DNA from: Paenibacillus ihbetae
GTDB lineage: Bacteria > Bacillota > Bacilli > Paenibacillales > Paenibacillaceae
NCBI RefSeq assembly: GCF_002741055.1
Contig: NZ_CP016809.1
Span: forward strand, 2,192,501-2,256,500
Direction: 5' to 3'
Length of the DNA: 64,000 nt
The position numbers were made by a program, and so were the translations under genes. Each line of letters opens with the position of its first letter. The stretch's first letter is position 1. This document shows positions 1-8,281 of this stretch, one piece after another. The notes below the pieces were generated by a model, which was given only the letters and a program-made list of their open reading frames with translations, had not been told where the DNA came from and searched no databases.

Positions 1-122
1 ATAAAAAGGCTGCGAAAGACTTTGCGTCCGCAGCAGTGAGAAATACTCGGTATCTTACCGTATTCCGAAATTGAATCGAAGATAGGGATTTACTAGGTAA
101 GTAATCTCAATCATAAGAAAAA

Positions 123-146
123 AACCACTCCTTATATGGAATGGTT
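123..146 (-). terminator. Rho-independent terminator of the toxin-antitoxin operon
   Basis: Read on the minus strand, a hairpin with arms AACCATTCC and GGAGTGGTT is followed by a run of Ts. It lies about 85 bases after the toxin stop codon. A very similar hairpin ends the dus gene at 1923-1952. Confidence 0.75.
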
Positions 147-230
147 GATTACGAACTGAAAGAGCAGTGGCGGCAATGTCCCTTTCCCCTGCTAACTTTT
201 CCATCAGCATATACCTTCAATTTAGTGTTG

Positions 231-548
231 TTAGCGTACCAGCCAGCGATAATCTTGCCTGCAATCTACAATATGATCCACATACACCATCTCATCTTGG
301 ACCTGGTACAGCACTAGATACCACTTCTCCACAAACATCTTATGATATTTGTTCGGAGGTATAAATTCCGCTTCTAGAAAAGGATAACGTTCTGGCATCC
401 GCGCCAATGAACGTATCGCTTGGAGCAATTCGTTTTTCGTGTTGCGTGCAGCCTCGGGACTTTTTTCCGCAAGAAAACGCACATGGTTTGCTAACATTTG
501 ACGGGCACGGTCAGAAATGATTACGTTATAACGAGGTTTTTTTTCCAT
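231..548 (-). CDS. RelE/ParE-family toxin of a type II toxin-antitoxin module
   Basis: A protein of 105 residues beginning MEKKPRYNV. Its length and layout fit the ParE/RelE toxin superfamily: a short beta strand, two helices rich in Arg/Lys (DRARQML and NELLQAIRSL), then a C-terminal sheet with KWYLVLYQV and DHIVDCRQDY. Known family members block translation as mRNA interferases or poison gyrase; the sequence does not decide which. I chose the ATG at 548 because GAGG lies six bases upstream and it overlaps the antitoxin end by 23 bases, as expected for a coupled pair. An in-frame upstream start would reach further into the antitoxin and has no better ribosome site. Confidence 0.85.
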   Translation of the reverse strand: MEKKPRYNVIISDRARQMLANHVRFLAEKSPEAARNTKNELLQAIRSLARMPERYPFLEAEFIPPNKYHKMFVEKWYLVLYQVQDEMVYVDHIVDCRQDYRWLVR

Positions 549-816
549 GTTCGACCTCATCAATAACACTGTCCAAATAGGCATCCAATTCGTCAGGAGT
601 TACACCAATGCGTCCAGCCAATCGATCCTCTTGAACAGCCAGCAACTCTTCACGGAGCTTCAACATCTTCTCACGACGGGAGAATGCCTCAATGTCCATG
701 ACGACGAGATCCCCTTCACCATTTTTGGTCAAATACACGGGTTCCCCGGACGTTTTACACAAATCAGCAATTTCATTATAGTTTTGACGTATACTCGCCG
801 ATGGTTTAATTAACAC
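526..816 (-). CDS. Phd/YefM-family antitoxin
   Basis: A protein of 96 residues whose N-terminus (LIKPSASIRQNYNEIADLCK, then EPVYLTKNGEGDLVVMD) is the typical Phd/YefM DNA-binding fold. The acidic C-terminal tail (ELDAYLDSVIDEVE) is the expected toxin-neutralising segment. Family members bind their own promoter and sequester the toxin. I prefer a GTG start at 816, because AAAGGAG sits eight bases upstream. The ATG at 840 would place that ribosome site inside the coding region. It is the first gene of a two-gene operon with the downstream toxin. Confidence 0.85.
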   Translation of the reverse strand: MLIKPSASIRQNYNEIADLCKTSGEPVYLTKNGEGDLVVMDIEAFSRREKMLKLREELLAVQEDRLAGRIGVTPDELDAYLDSVIDEVEHGKKTSL

Positions 817-851
817 CGTATCCGCTCCTTTCATAGCCATTCTTTAATCAT

Positions 852-880
852 ATTGTACCTATATTCTGCTATATATTCAA
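852..880 (-). promoter_or_regulatory. Sigma-A-type promoter of the Phd/ParE module
   Basis: On the minus strand, TTGAAT (875-880) and TACAAT (852-857) are separated by 17 bases. The promoter sits just upstream of the antitoxin and in an AT-rich stretch where an autoregulatory operator would be expected. Confidence 0.6.
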
Positions 881-1120
881 TGTAACCCCCTACTTTCACT
901 TGTACACTTTTGAAAATGGGCAATAACGAAACTCACTCCGTACCCTTCAAAAACTCAATGATATATCCAATTCACTTCTGATGGTTGTATTCATGCATGG
1001 AGGCAAAAGAAAAAGCCCCGAATATCGAGGCCTGTATGCTTTAATTTGGAATGTACGACATTCGGCTAATAAGGGCGGTCGGCTAGTCTCCCGGACGGGA
1101 GGTGATGCCCATGACAGTGT

Positions 1121-1195
1121 ATGGAAGCGATGAGCTTAATGCTTACCTTCGGGACGTTAATCGTCGCATTGTTATCGTTGAATAAACGAAAATAG
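1121..1195 (+). CDS. TxpA/BsrG-like type I toxin peptide, start region frameshifted
   Basis: A 24-residue hydrophobic peptide, MEAMSLMLTFG followed by TLIVALLSLNKRK, matches the small membrane toxins of the TxpA/BsrG holin-like group: Met/Glu/Ala/Leu start, Phe-Gly in the membrane segment and a lysine-rich end. Relatives usually begin M-T-V-Y-E-A. Here an ATG at 1111 with an excellent GGAGGTGAT ribosome site reads M-T-V-Y but then shifts frame because of one extra G near 1124. The toxin frame is open only from the ATG at 1121, which lies about 17 bases from the ribosome site. The gene may therefore be weakly expressed or dead. Confidence 0.6.
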   Translation: MEAMSLMLTFGTLIVALLSLNKRK

Positions 1196-1303
1196 ACCGC
1201 CCGTCGCAAGGTTACGGTCTATTTTCTGACTGAAGACTTGCAGCCGGCCGCTCTTTTAGCGGTTGTTGTGCAGGGGATCGTGTTACAGCACGGTCCCTTA
1301 TTT
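1188..1303 (-). ncRNA. Putative antisense antitoxin RNA of the type I locus
   Basis: A minus-strand -10 box TATGAT (1310-1315) would start an RNA of about 115 bases. It would end at the perfect 12-bp hairpin 1188-1226 (GAAAATAGACCG and CGGTCTATTTTC). It overlaps the 3' part of the toxin transcript, the arrangement known for txpA/ratA. The promoter -35 is weak, so the exact 5' end is an inference. Confidence 0.5.
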
Positions 1304-1305
1304 AT
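1273..1305 (+). terminator. Terminator of the type I toxin mRNA
   Basis: An imperfect stem (GGGGATCGTG with CACGGTCCC) is followed by TTATTTATT on the plus strand. It would end the toxin message beyond the antisense overlap. Confidence 0.55.
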
Positions 1306-1526
1306 TCTTATCATATCATTTACCCGGTTTTAGTCCACAATGATCAGAGCTGATTTTCAGATGAGAGCTCGATCCGATATTCTGCCACTTCAATAACCAG
1401 CGATATCCAGCAGCCACTGGTACAGAGCAAGTCCTCATTTCGTATCCATTCTGCATCGAAAGAGGGTATCGTTGCTGAATATTGAATACATATGATAGGT
1501 TACAAAATGCTTGTAAGGAGGTTGGC

Positions 1527-1700
1527 ATGAGGCAGGAGGATGAAATCCAAGCGCTTAAAGAGCGAATGAATTCTGTTGAAGAGCAGCTGGCAAAGAAGTC
1601 AAATGGCTTCAAGACACTTAAAATAGGAATCATCATAATACTCGTTATTTTTCTCTTATTAGTTCTTATTGGGATCCTCCAATTTGTGAGCGCAGGATAA
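1527..1700 (+). CDS. Small single-span membrane protein, hypothetical
   Basis: A protein of 57 residues. Residues 1-25 form a charged, heptad-like helix (DEIQALKERMNSVEEQLAKK), probably a short coiled coil. Residues 30-53 form one strongly hydrophobic membrane segment rich in Ile, Leu and Val. The start at 1527 is set by a perfect AAGGAGG six bases upstream; a longer frame from 1482 has no ribosome site. The gene stands alone and a terminator follows directly. I recognise no family; a membrane-anchored coiled-coil role is all that can be said. Confidence 0.65.
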   Translation: MRQEDEIQALKERMNSVEEQLAKKSNGFKTLKIGIIIILVIFLLLVLIGILQFVSAG

Positions 1701-1725
1701 AGACCGTCAAGGGGCGGTCTTTTTC
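1699..1725 (+). terminator. Terminator of the small membrane protein gene
   Basis: Stem AAAGACCG/CGGTCTTT with loop TCAAGGGG, followed by TTTCTTT. It begins at the stop codon of the 57-residue gene. Confidence 0.75.
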
Positions 1726-1922
1726 TTTGTCCAATGGAAGACGCAGCAACGTCCCCTATCGACCGGGGTAGTCCCTGGCTAATAAAGCGGGCCGCCACGC
1801 GGGGCATTTAGCTGATATCCACTCAGCTTCCCGATTTTAACAGCGACCGAAGCCGATATACGCACCGCCCACGGCTCGCTAACGGATGCAGCCACAACCC
1901 TCGCATTCAAAAGACAATAAGA

Positions 1923-1952
1923 AAACCACTCCTTTAACGTAAGGAATGGTTT
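1923..1952 (-). terminator. Terminator of the dus gene
   Basis: Minus-strand hairpin of AAACCATTCCTT and AAGGAGTGGTTT (one mismatch) followed by TCTTATT. It lies 27 bases after the dihydrouridine synthase stop. Confidence 0.75.
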
Positions 1953-1978
1953 GGATGTGAACCTATACGGTTCCGAGC

Positions 1979-2947
1979 TTATACTACTCCTCCACCCTCA
2001 AATTCATCAAGCAGTGCACGTGCTTCATCGGTTGACTTTGCGTTCATTAAGCGATTTCTCAACTCGCTTGCCCCCCGGAATCCACGGACATAGATTTTGA
2101 AGAAGCGGACAAGGGCGCTGAAGGAGCGCCGCATCTGTTCGGAATATTGATCATGCAGATCCAAATGCAGCCGCAGCAGACCCAGCAATTCCTCGCTGCT
2201 ATGTTCCTTCGGCTCCTTCTCAAAAGCGAATGGATTATGGAAAATCCCGCGCCCGATCATAATTCCGTCCACGCCGTATTGTTCAGCGAGCTTCAGGCCG
2301 GTCTGACGGTCAGGAATGTCCCCGTTAATGGTTAGAAGTGTATCTGGCGCTACCTCATCACGAAGCTGTTTAATCTCCGGAATCAGTTCCCAGTGAGCGT
2401 CTACTTTGCTCATCTCGTCTCTTGTCCGCAGATGGATGGACAGATTCACAATGTCTTGCTTCAAAATATGGGTTAACCAGCCGCGCCATTCGTCTACCCT
2501 GCTAAAGCCGAGCCTTGTTTTTACGCTGACGGGCAGTCCCCCGGCCTTTGCGGCCTGGATAATATCCGCTGCAACGTCGGGACGGCAGATCAGGCCGCTT
2601 CCCTTCCCATGCTCTGCTACATTCGGCACAGGACAACCCATATTAATATCGATGCCTTTAAACCCTTCTTTCGCCATGCCGATACTCATCTGACGAAAGT
2701 ATTCCGGCTTATCGCCCCAGATATGCGCTACCATGGGCTGTTCATCCTCTGTAAACGTCAAACGTCCGCGCACGCTATGATGCCCCTCCGGGTGACAATA
2801 GCTCTCTGTATTCGCAAACTCCGTAAAAAACACATCCGGTCTGGCTGCTGCGCTTACGACATGGCGAAACACTACATCCGTCACGTCTTCCATGGGCGCC
2901 AGCACAAAAAAAGGCCTCGGCAAATCCCGCCAAAAATTTTCTGTCAT
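1979..2947 (-). CDS. dus: tRNA-dihydrouridine synthase
   Basis: An FMN-dependent enzyme that reduces specific uridines in tRNA to dihydrouridine. The sequence shows the Dus TIM-barrel landmarks: APMEDVTD near the N-terminus, [13 protein letters not shown] with the catalytic-loop Cys, the SVKTRLG strand, INGDI, and [13 protein letters not shown] in the phosphate-binding region. Its length of about 322 residues is normal for the family. I set the start at ATG 2947, with GAGGAG about eight bases upstream, rather than the TTG at 2953. It is a single-gene unit. The subfamily (target uridine) cannot be fixed from this sequence alone. Confidence 0.93.
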   Translation of the reverse strand: MTENFWRDLPRPFFVLAPMEDVTDVVFRHVVSAAARPDVFFTEFANTESYCHPEGHHSVRGRLTFTEDEQPMVAHIWGDKPEYFRQMSIGMAKEGFKGIDINMGCPVPNVAEHGKGSGLICRPDVAADIIQAAKAGGLPVSVKTRLGFSRVDEWRGWLTHILKQDIVNLSIHLRTRDEMSKVDAHWELIPEIKQLRDEVAPDTLLTINGDIPDRQTGLKLAEQYGVDGIMIGRGIFHNPFAFEKEPKEHSSEELLGLLRLHLDLHDQYSEQMRRSFSALVRFFKIYVRGFRGASELRNRLMNAKSTDEARALLDEFEGGGVV

Positions 2948-3458
2948 ATCCAATACTCCTCTATAAATGCAGGGAAATCTTTATCCCGATATAGTAAATG
3001 TAAGCTCGTTCATGCCCTTGCTTTTTCTTCACTTATAGCATATTTAAGCCATGCATATCAAACGGCAGTATATGTTAAAGCCGTAGACACATAAATGAAT
3101 ATATCACAATCCGAAGTGAGGAGCATACTCCCATAGATTTGTGAAAAAAGGGCATCGCCCCTTCTCAGAGAGCCTGAAGAGTCCAAGGCCCCTGCCCTTA
3201 AGTTGATGGCTATCATATGTCCAGAATCCCATGGGAATTAATAGTCTCTACCCAAACAAGATTGCCGGGAAACGTTCGGCAGCGAAATAAAAAATGGCGG
3301 TACCGGAATGGAATCCGTACCGCCATTTACATGTTACTTGGGTCCCGCGCTGTTCGCCGATCGCGACTAGCTCCGTTATGCGAAATGCCCACTGGCTATG
3401 CGCAAACTTCTCATGCGGCAGCGAATAGCGGTCGAGCGAGGCTAATGCCTTAAGCGCG
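2948..3458. other. Intergenic stretch with one terminator
   Basis: About 510 bases between dus and the hydantoinase-like operon. Apart from the dus leader and the operon terminator at 3291-3328, I see no gene with a ribosome site, no RNA gene and no repeat. Confidence 0.5.
3291..3328 (-). terminator. Terminator of the permease/DUF917/hydantoinase operon
   Basis: A perfect stem of AAATGGCGGTAC with GTACCGCCATTT on the minus strand is followed by TTTATTT. It lies about 130 bases after the last gene of the operon. Confidence 0.8.
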
Positions 3459-5036
3459 TTACAGCTTACCCGCAGCTTTCACTTTCACAAGCAGCGCATT
3501 GCCTGGCAAATACGCAATCGGAATGTCCTCGACAGACACGATCTCTAGCGTCTCCGGGTTCGCGCCGGCAGCCGCTGCCTCGTTCATGGCGCTCTTCTTC
3601 GCATCGCGGATGACGTCGTCATAGCTCCAGTCGTCCAGCGAATAGATCCGCTCCGACTCCCCGCTGACCAATCCCAATGCTGCGCCGATTGCGTTCGCCG
3701 CATCATAGTTGTCCGGCCGGATGATTCGGCTTGCCCCGGCCAGCGTCTCCGGCACCAACAAGCTGCCGCCGCCGACCAGTATGACATCGACCGGGTCTGC
3801 ACTCGTCTTCATCCGGTCAATGGCATCTTCCAGGCTCTGCTGCATGACTGCATCCGCTTTGCTGCAGACGACTTCGTCCACGGCATCCGCGTTGGTGCCC
3901 GGCCATGCGGCTCGGCCCAGCTTCACCGCTACGTCCGTCGCCGTCAGCGTATCCCCGCCAAAGATGCGGGCCCGTTTCGTCAGCTCGTAGCCCACACTGT
4001 CCGGGCCAACCATTACGCCGCCCGCGTCATCAAGCCGGACGATCGTGCCGCCCCCGAGGCCGATGGACAAAATATCCGGCATCCGAAAATTCGTGCGAAT
4101 GCCGCCGATATCCACCGCTGCCGACGATTGGCGCGGAAAGCCTTGCACCAGCACGCCGATATCCGTCGTTGTGCCGCCGATGTCAACGACCAACGCGTCG
4201 CTAAGCCCGGACAAATGCGCCGCGCCCCGAATCGAATTCGTCGGTCCGCACGCAATCGTCAGAATCGGGTAGCGGAGCGCATACTCGCTCTTCATCAATG
4301 TTCCGTCGTTCTGGCAAATATACAGCTGCGCCTCAATGCCGAAGCCATTCAACGCTTTCTCGAAGCCGCGCACCACGCCTGCAATGACTTGCAGCAGCGC
4401 CGCGTTCAGCACGGAGGCATTCTCCCGCTCGAGCAGCCCGATGCTGCCAATCTCGCTGGAATACGTGACCGGCATATCCGCACCCAACACTTCGCGCACG
4501 ATCTCTCCGGCCCGCTTCTCCTGCTCACGGTTCACAGGAGCAAATACCCCGCACACCGCCACCGCGTCGACTTCTCCGCTCATCCGGCGGCACAGCTCGG
4601 CGATCTCCTCTTCGTCCAGATTGGCAATCTTGCGGCCATCATACTCATAGCCGCCAGAGGCGATATAACTATGCGGCCCTACCGCAGCGCGCAGCGATTC
4701 GTCCCAGCCGGCAAGCGGCGGAACGGCCGTCGTTGCCGGAGCGCCGATACGTATCAGGCCAACCCGGCCGAGATGCTTGCGCTCCACGATGGCATTGGTG
4801 CAATGCGTGGTGCCGAGCATCGCATAGCGAATGTCCGAGCCATTTACGCCGCTTTCCTGCAGCAGCAGGCGAACGGCCTCCACAATGCCTTCGTTCACGT
4901 CGGCCGTCGTGTGGACCTTCACCTTGTGCACGCAGCGCAAGTCGGAATCCAGCAGGGCGGCGTCTGTATTCGTTCCACCCACATCAATGCCGATGCGGTA
5001 AATCCGGTTTGCATTAGATGTTGTAGTCTCGGTCAT
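3459..5036 (-). CDS. Hydantoinase/oxoprolinase (HyuA-like) family protein
   Basis: A protein of 525 residues with the hydantoinase A/oxoprolinase architecture. The N-terminal ATPase-like part has YRIGIDVGGTNTDAALLD (around 13-30). A central part has VVDIGGTTTDIGVL, the second phosphate-binding motif of the actin/HSP70-like fold. Family members open five-membered cyclic amides such as hydantoins or 5-oxoproline, usually with ATP. Its start overlaps the stop of the DUF917 gene by four bases, so the two are translationally coupled. The substrate is not identifiable; the pairing with a cytosine-permease-like transporter suggests a nitrogen-containing ring compound. It is the last gene of a TetR-led operon. 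Confidence 0.85.
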   Translation of the reverse strand: MTETTTSNANRIYRIGIDVGGTNTDAALLDSDLRCVHKVKVHTTADVNEGIVEAVRLLLQESGVNGSDIRYAMLGTTHCTNAIVERKHLGRVGLIRIGAPATTAVPPLAGWDESLRAAVGPHSYIASGGYEYDGRKIANLDEEEIAELCRRMSGEVDAVAVCGVFAPVNREQEKRAGEIVREVLGADMPVTYSSEIGSIGLLERENASVLNAALLQVIAGVVRGFEKALNGFGIEAQLYICQNDGTLMKSEYALRYPILTIACGPTNSIRGAAHLSGLSDALVVDIGGTTTDIGVLVQGFPRQSSAAVDIGGIRTNFRMPDILSIGLGGGTIVRLDDAGGVMVGPDSVGYELTKRARIFGGDTLTATDVAVKLGRAAWPGTNADAVDEVVCSKADAVMQQSLEDAIDRMKTSADPVDVILVGGGSLLVPETLAGASRIIRPDNYDAANAIGAALGLVSGESERIYSLDDWSYDDVIRDAKKSAMNEAAAAGANPETLEIVSVEDIPIAYLPGNALLVKVKAAGKL

Positions 5037-6148
5037 TTCGCCGCACCTCCTTTCGAAGCCAACGTCTCGATCGGCACATAATCAAAGTCATAACCGAAGT
5101 ATCTCGGCCCGGCCGTCTCGATGCCCTTCGGCGTCCGCCATTTGTCATCACACGGCAAACCTGCTGCCGTCACCCGGGCGCCATACTTCAAGTTCTCCGT
5201 CGTCACCGGCATGCCCGTATCCTGATCCAGCAGCGTAATCAGATCAGGCGTAATGGCGAGCGGTTGATCGTCAACGGTGGCGAGCAGGAATTCATTCTGG
5301 AAAAACAGCCGCATCGTTTCTCCCTTGTTCTCACCGGTGCCTTCAAATACCGCTTCGCCGCGCGTAAAACCGCCGTCCATGCGGCGACGGATATCCACGG
5401 CCTTCCCATGGAACAGCGCATGGCCGTTCAGCTTCGTGAGCAGCTCGCGCACAGGATTCAGCTTCTGCTGCTTCGCTTCGAACAGCGTCCGCCCGATCTC
5501 ATAGGCGAGCGTCAGCGTGCCGCCGATCGCGCTTCGCTTCGCCTGCGCGCCGGATACCGGATAATCGCAGATCGAGGCAGAGCCCCCCATCTCCACCGTC
5601 AGCGCACGCGCCAGCCGTTCTTCCCACACCCCGTCAATCGTATGCATCAGCGCGCTGTTGCCGCGCTCGTCCGCCATCGCCACCGGGCTGCAGGGGATGC
5701 CTTCCAGATGGAAGGTCACCATCTGCGATTCGGGAAACGCGCGCCCCATCGCATCGGCATCGACAAGCGGAATTCCACGCTGTGCCGCCGCAATGACCGG
5801 AACGAGCGAGTTGCCGCCGCCGACCTCGATCGGCATGACGGCGTCCACCTTGCGGCCGAGCTCTCTCTCCATCAGATCCAGCGGCTTGGTCAGCTGGTCT
5901 GCCGAAGGGATTTTCTCCAGCATCACCGTCGGTGCTCCGATCATCGATACCGGCACGATAAGCCCTTCATCGTCCAGCTCTTCGAGCTGGACAATTCGAA
6001 CCGGGCCAAGCTCGCGGATGGCCTCCACGGCCATCAATTTTCCGACATGAGGATCTCCGCCGCCGCCCGTGCCAAGCACCGCAGCGCCGATCGCGATATA
6101 TTCGATTGACTGTTCATCCAATGTTGTTAATCTGGTTGCCTTGTTCAT
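5033..6148 (-). CDS. DUF917 family protein, partner of the hydantoinase-like enzyme
   Basis: A protein of 371 residues with the DUF917 hallmarks: a glycine-rich AVLGTGGGGDPHVGK loop near residues 23-37, then VSMIGAPTVMLEK, and MPIEVGGGNSLVP. DUF917 proteins are commonly encoded next to HyuA-like proteins; their biochemical role is not settled. Here the gene lies four bases after the permease stop and overlaps the HyuA-like gene by four bases. This implies that the two products work together, possibly as subunits of one ring-opening enzyme (inference). No signal peptide or membrane segment is visible, so it is cytoplasmic. Confidence 0.85.
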   Translation of the reverse strand: MNKATRLTTLDEQSIEYIAIGAAVLGTGGGGDPHVGKLMAVEAIRELGPVRIVQLEELDDEGLIVPVSMIGAPTVMLEKIPSADQLTKPLDLMERELGRKVDAVMPIEVGGGNSLVPVIAAAQRGIPLVDADAMGRAFPESQMVTFHLEGIPCSPVAMADERGNSALMHTIDGVWEERLARALTVEMGGSASICDYPVSGAQAKRSAIGGTLTLAYEIGRTLFEAKQQKLNPVRELLTKLNGHALFHGKAVDIRRRMDGGFTRGEAVFEGTGENKGETMRLFFQNEFLLATVDDQPLAITPDLITLLDQDTGMPVTTENLKYGARVTAAGLPCDDKWRTPKGIETAGPRYFGYDFDYVPIETLASKGGAAK

Positions 6149-6152
6149 GCTT

Positions 6153-7442
6153 TCATCCCTTCTTTACGACCCATTTGCCAATGATTGCTTGTACGGTAAA
6201 TGCCATCAGGAAGCTGTCCAGCGCGGGAACCTGCGTCACCTGGAACCATCCGAGCCCATCCGGGGCCATCGTTGTCATAAACCCGAAGAACGTGGCGATG
6301 ACCCATACGACGATGGAGCGGGGGATCCAGCTCCGATTGCTATCCAGCCCGTCAAACGAGAATCTCGTTTTGTTCACCAACAAATACTCAGCCGTGTAAA
6401 TGCCGCCCAACGGTGCGACAAGCATCGTAATGTACGTCAGGAACGTCATGAAACGGTCATAAATACCGAAGCAAGCAAGCGCCGTCGCAATTAAACCTGC
6501 AATGATCGTGATCACGGATTTAGGCACCCGTTTGAATACGACGGAGAAACCCAGTCCCGCGGAATATAAATTGTTCGTATTGGTCGTCCATTGTGCCAGC
6601 GTCAGCACGATAATCGCCGGAATTCCGAGTCCGAGCGTCAGCAGAATGCCCGTCAGATCGTCGGAGTCCATCGCACGCGACAGGAAGATCGCGATGATGG
6701 TCATGAAGCTGTTGCCGACAAAGAAACCGATGAACGCGGCGGTAACCGCATGCTTTGGCGTTTTGGCCCAGCGCGCGATGTCAGGGGACAGCGCCGTTCC
6801 AAGAATAAAGATGCCGATGACCAGCGAGATCGCCGTCCCCATCGGCAGGGCCTCGCCCTCGAACGGTAACCAGACGGTGCTTCCGCCTTCCCCGTTAAGC
6901 GCCATGACCAGCGCGATAATGATAAACACGACGAGCAGCGGTACCGACCAGACGCTTAGTTTCTCAATCGCCCTATAGCCCCAGATCGCCGTGGACATCA
7001 TGAGAAGTCCGCCAATAATCGACAGCGCCCAGAGCGACCAATGCCAACCCCACAGCTCGCTTAACGCCGTCTGGAAGTTGGAAGCGAAGAAGCCGACCTG
7101 AACGCCGAACCAGCCCAGCGATGAAATGCCGAGAATGACCGAGACGATCAGCGCCCCTTGGTTCCCGAACAGAAACCGGCTGATCATGGCCGTGGACAGG
7201 CCCGTTTTGGCTCCTACATAAGCGCAGACAGCCCCGATCAAGCCCAAAATGGCCGAACCGACGATGACCGCCGTAAACGAGTCGCCGATGCTCATGCCCG
7301 CGCCGAGCTGTGCCCCCAGGAACATCGCGGACAGGTCAATGCCGATCGCAATCCAGACGAATGCCATCGAGAGCCATGATTTCCGCAAATGCTGGGGTAC
7401 GGGCTCCCGTTCGTAATCTTCTATTTTCGTATCGTTGCTCAT
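6153..7442 (-). CDS. NCS1-family permease (cytosine permease/CodB-like)
   Basis: An integral membrane transporter of about 429 residues with roughly twelve hydrophobic segments. The N-terminus, EREPVPQHLRKSW followed by an AFVWIAIGID segment, is typical of nucleobase:cation symporter-1 proteins of the CodB/allantoin permease group. These import cytosine, purines, hydantoins or allantoin with Na+ or H+. I chose the ATG at 7442, behind GAGGGTGGGAG, over the one at 7469. It is the second gene of the TetR operon. It is the natural importer for whatever the two downstream genes process. Confidence 0.88.
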   Translation of the reverse strand: MSNDTKIEDYEREPVPQHLRKSWLSMAFVWIAIGIDLSAMFLGAQLGAGMSIGDSFTAVIVGSAILGLIGAVCAYVGAKTGLSTAMISRFLFGNQGALIVSVILGISSLGWFGVQVGFFASNFQTALSELWGWHWSLWALSIIGGLLMMSTAIWGYRAIEKLSVWSVPLLVVFIIIALVMALNGEGGSTVWLPFEGEALPMGTAISLVIGIFILGTALSPDIARWAKTPKHAVTAAFIGFFVGNSFMTIIAIFLSRAMDSDDLTGILLTLGLGIPAIIVLTLAQWTTNTNNLYSAGLGFSVVFKRVPKSVITIIAGLIATALACFGIYDRFMTFLTYITMLVAPLGGIYTAEYLLVNKTRFSFDGLDSNRSWIPRSIVVWVIATFFGFMTTMAPDGLGWFQVTQVPALDSFLMAFTVQAIIGKWVVKKG

Positions 7443-7481
7443 GCTCCCACCCTCTGCTTTCTGTACCATCTTGTTGATTGC

Positions 7482-8069
7482 CTAAGCTTTGACGGATCTC
7501 CAGAACATCTCAAAGGCATGTTTCAGCTTCCGTTCAAACAGCTCCGGCGATTTATAGTAGTAATATTGCATGCCCAGCCCGTCCATCAAGGTAAGGTACG
7601 AATCCACCAGCGTCTCCATCGGGATGACGGCCAGTTCGCCGCGATCCAGACCTTCCTGCATAATCTCGCCGATAATGCTGCTCAGAAGCGTATCGAACCG
7701 CCCAAACGCCTCGTGCATCCGATCTTGCAAGAAATCCGGCGGGAAAATTAAGTACCGGAAGGCAAATACGGCAAGCTCCCGCTTGTCCCGGTGAAAATCG
7801 TATTGACGAAGCAGCAGCGCATGCAATTTTTTCTCCGTGCTCATTCCTTTGCTGGTTTCCGCCATCGCTTGGATATATTCGTTGTAGGCACTCATCGATT
7901 CTTCGAAGACCGTCATGAACAGATCTTCCTTGCTCTCGAAAAAAGCGTAGATTGCCGGGGTTTTGACACCAACCTCCTTCGCGATTTCCGATAATGCCGT
8001 TCCGTCGTAGCCCTTCTGTCCGAATAACCTCAGCGCAGCTTCTTTCAGCTTCGTTCTGGTCATGTTCAT
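7482..8069 (-). CDS. TetR/AcrR-family transcriptional regulator
   Basis: A protein of 195 residues. Residues 4-50 form the TetR helix-turn-helix: RTKLKEAALRLFGQKGYDG, then ALSEIAKEVGVKTPAIYAFF with ESKEDLF. The C-terminal ligand and dimer domain is variable, as usual. It is the first gene of the operon with the permease, DUF917 and HyuA-like genes. A perfect palindrome lies 15 bases upstream of its start, so autorepression with release by the operon substrate is the likely scheme. Confidence 0.92.
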   Translation of the reverse strand: MNMTRTKLKEAALRLFGQKGYDGTALSEIAKEVGVKTPAIYAFFESKEDLFMTVFEESMSAYNEYIQAMAETSKGMSTEKKLHALLLRQYDFHRDKRELAVFAFRYLIFPPDFLQDRMHEAFGRFDTLLSSIIGEIMQEGLDRGELAVIPMETLVDSYLTLMDGLGMQYYYYKSPELFERKLKHAFEMFWRSVKA

Positions 8070-8084
8070 CCCCTTTTCTCCGGT

Positions 8085-8102
8085 TTAATTAACGTTAATT
8101 AA
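8085..8102 (-). promoter_or_regulatory. Palindromic operator of the TetR-led operon
   Basis: An 18-bp perfect palindrome, TTAATTAACGTTAATTAA, lies directly in front of the tetR gene, where a promoter is expected. TetR-family dimers bind palindromes of this size. No other palindrome of this quality occurs in the intergenic region. Confidence 0.7.
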
Positions 8103-8232
8103 GTAGATTATACAACTTTCTGCATAAAAATCAATTGATTTAATTGCCCAGCCGAATTGTCTTCGAATCTTTATACGTTCAATGATTTAAGCAGGACAAT
8201 GGACCAAGGTAGATAAAAATTCCCATACCAAA

Positions 8233-8263
8233 AAGAGATATCCCAACTCGAAGGATACCTCTT
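8233..8263 (-). terminator. Terminator after the ATPase gene
   Basis: Near-perfect inverted repeat AAGAGATATCC/GGATACCTCTT with loop CAACTCGA. On the minus strand it is followed by TTTGG; it lies about 20 bases after the ATPase stop. Confidence 0.55.
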
Positions 8264-8281
8264 CTGGAAACTCAAACCTAT

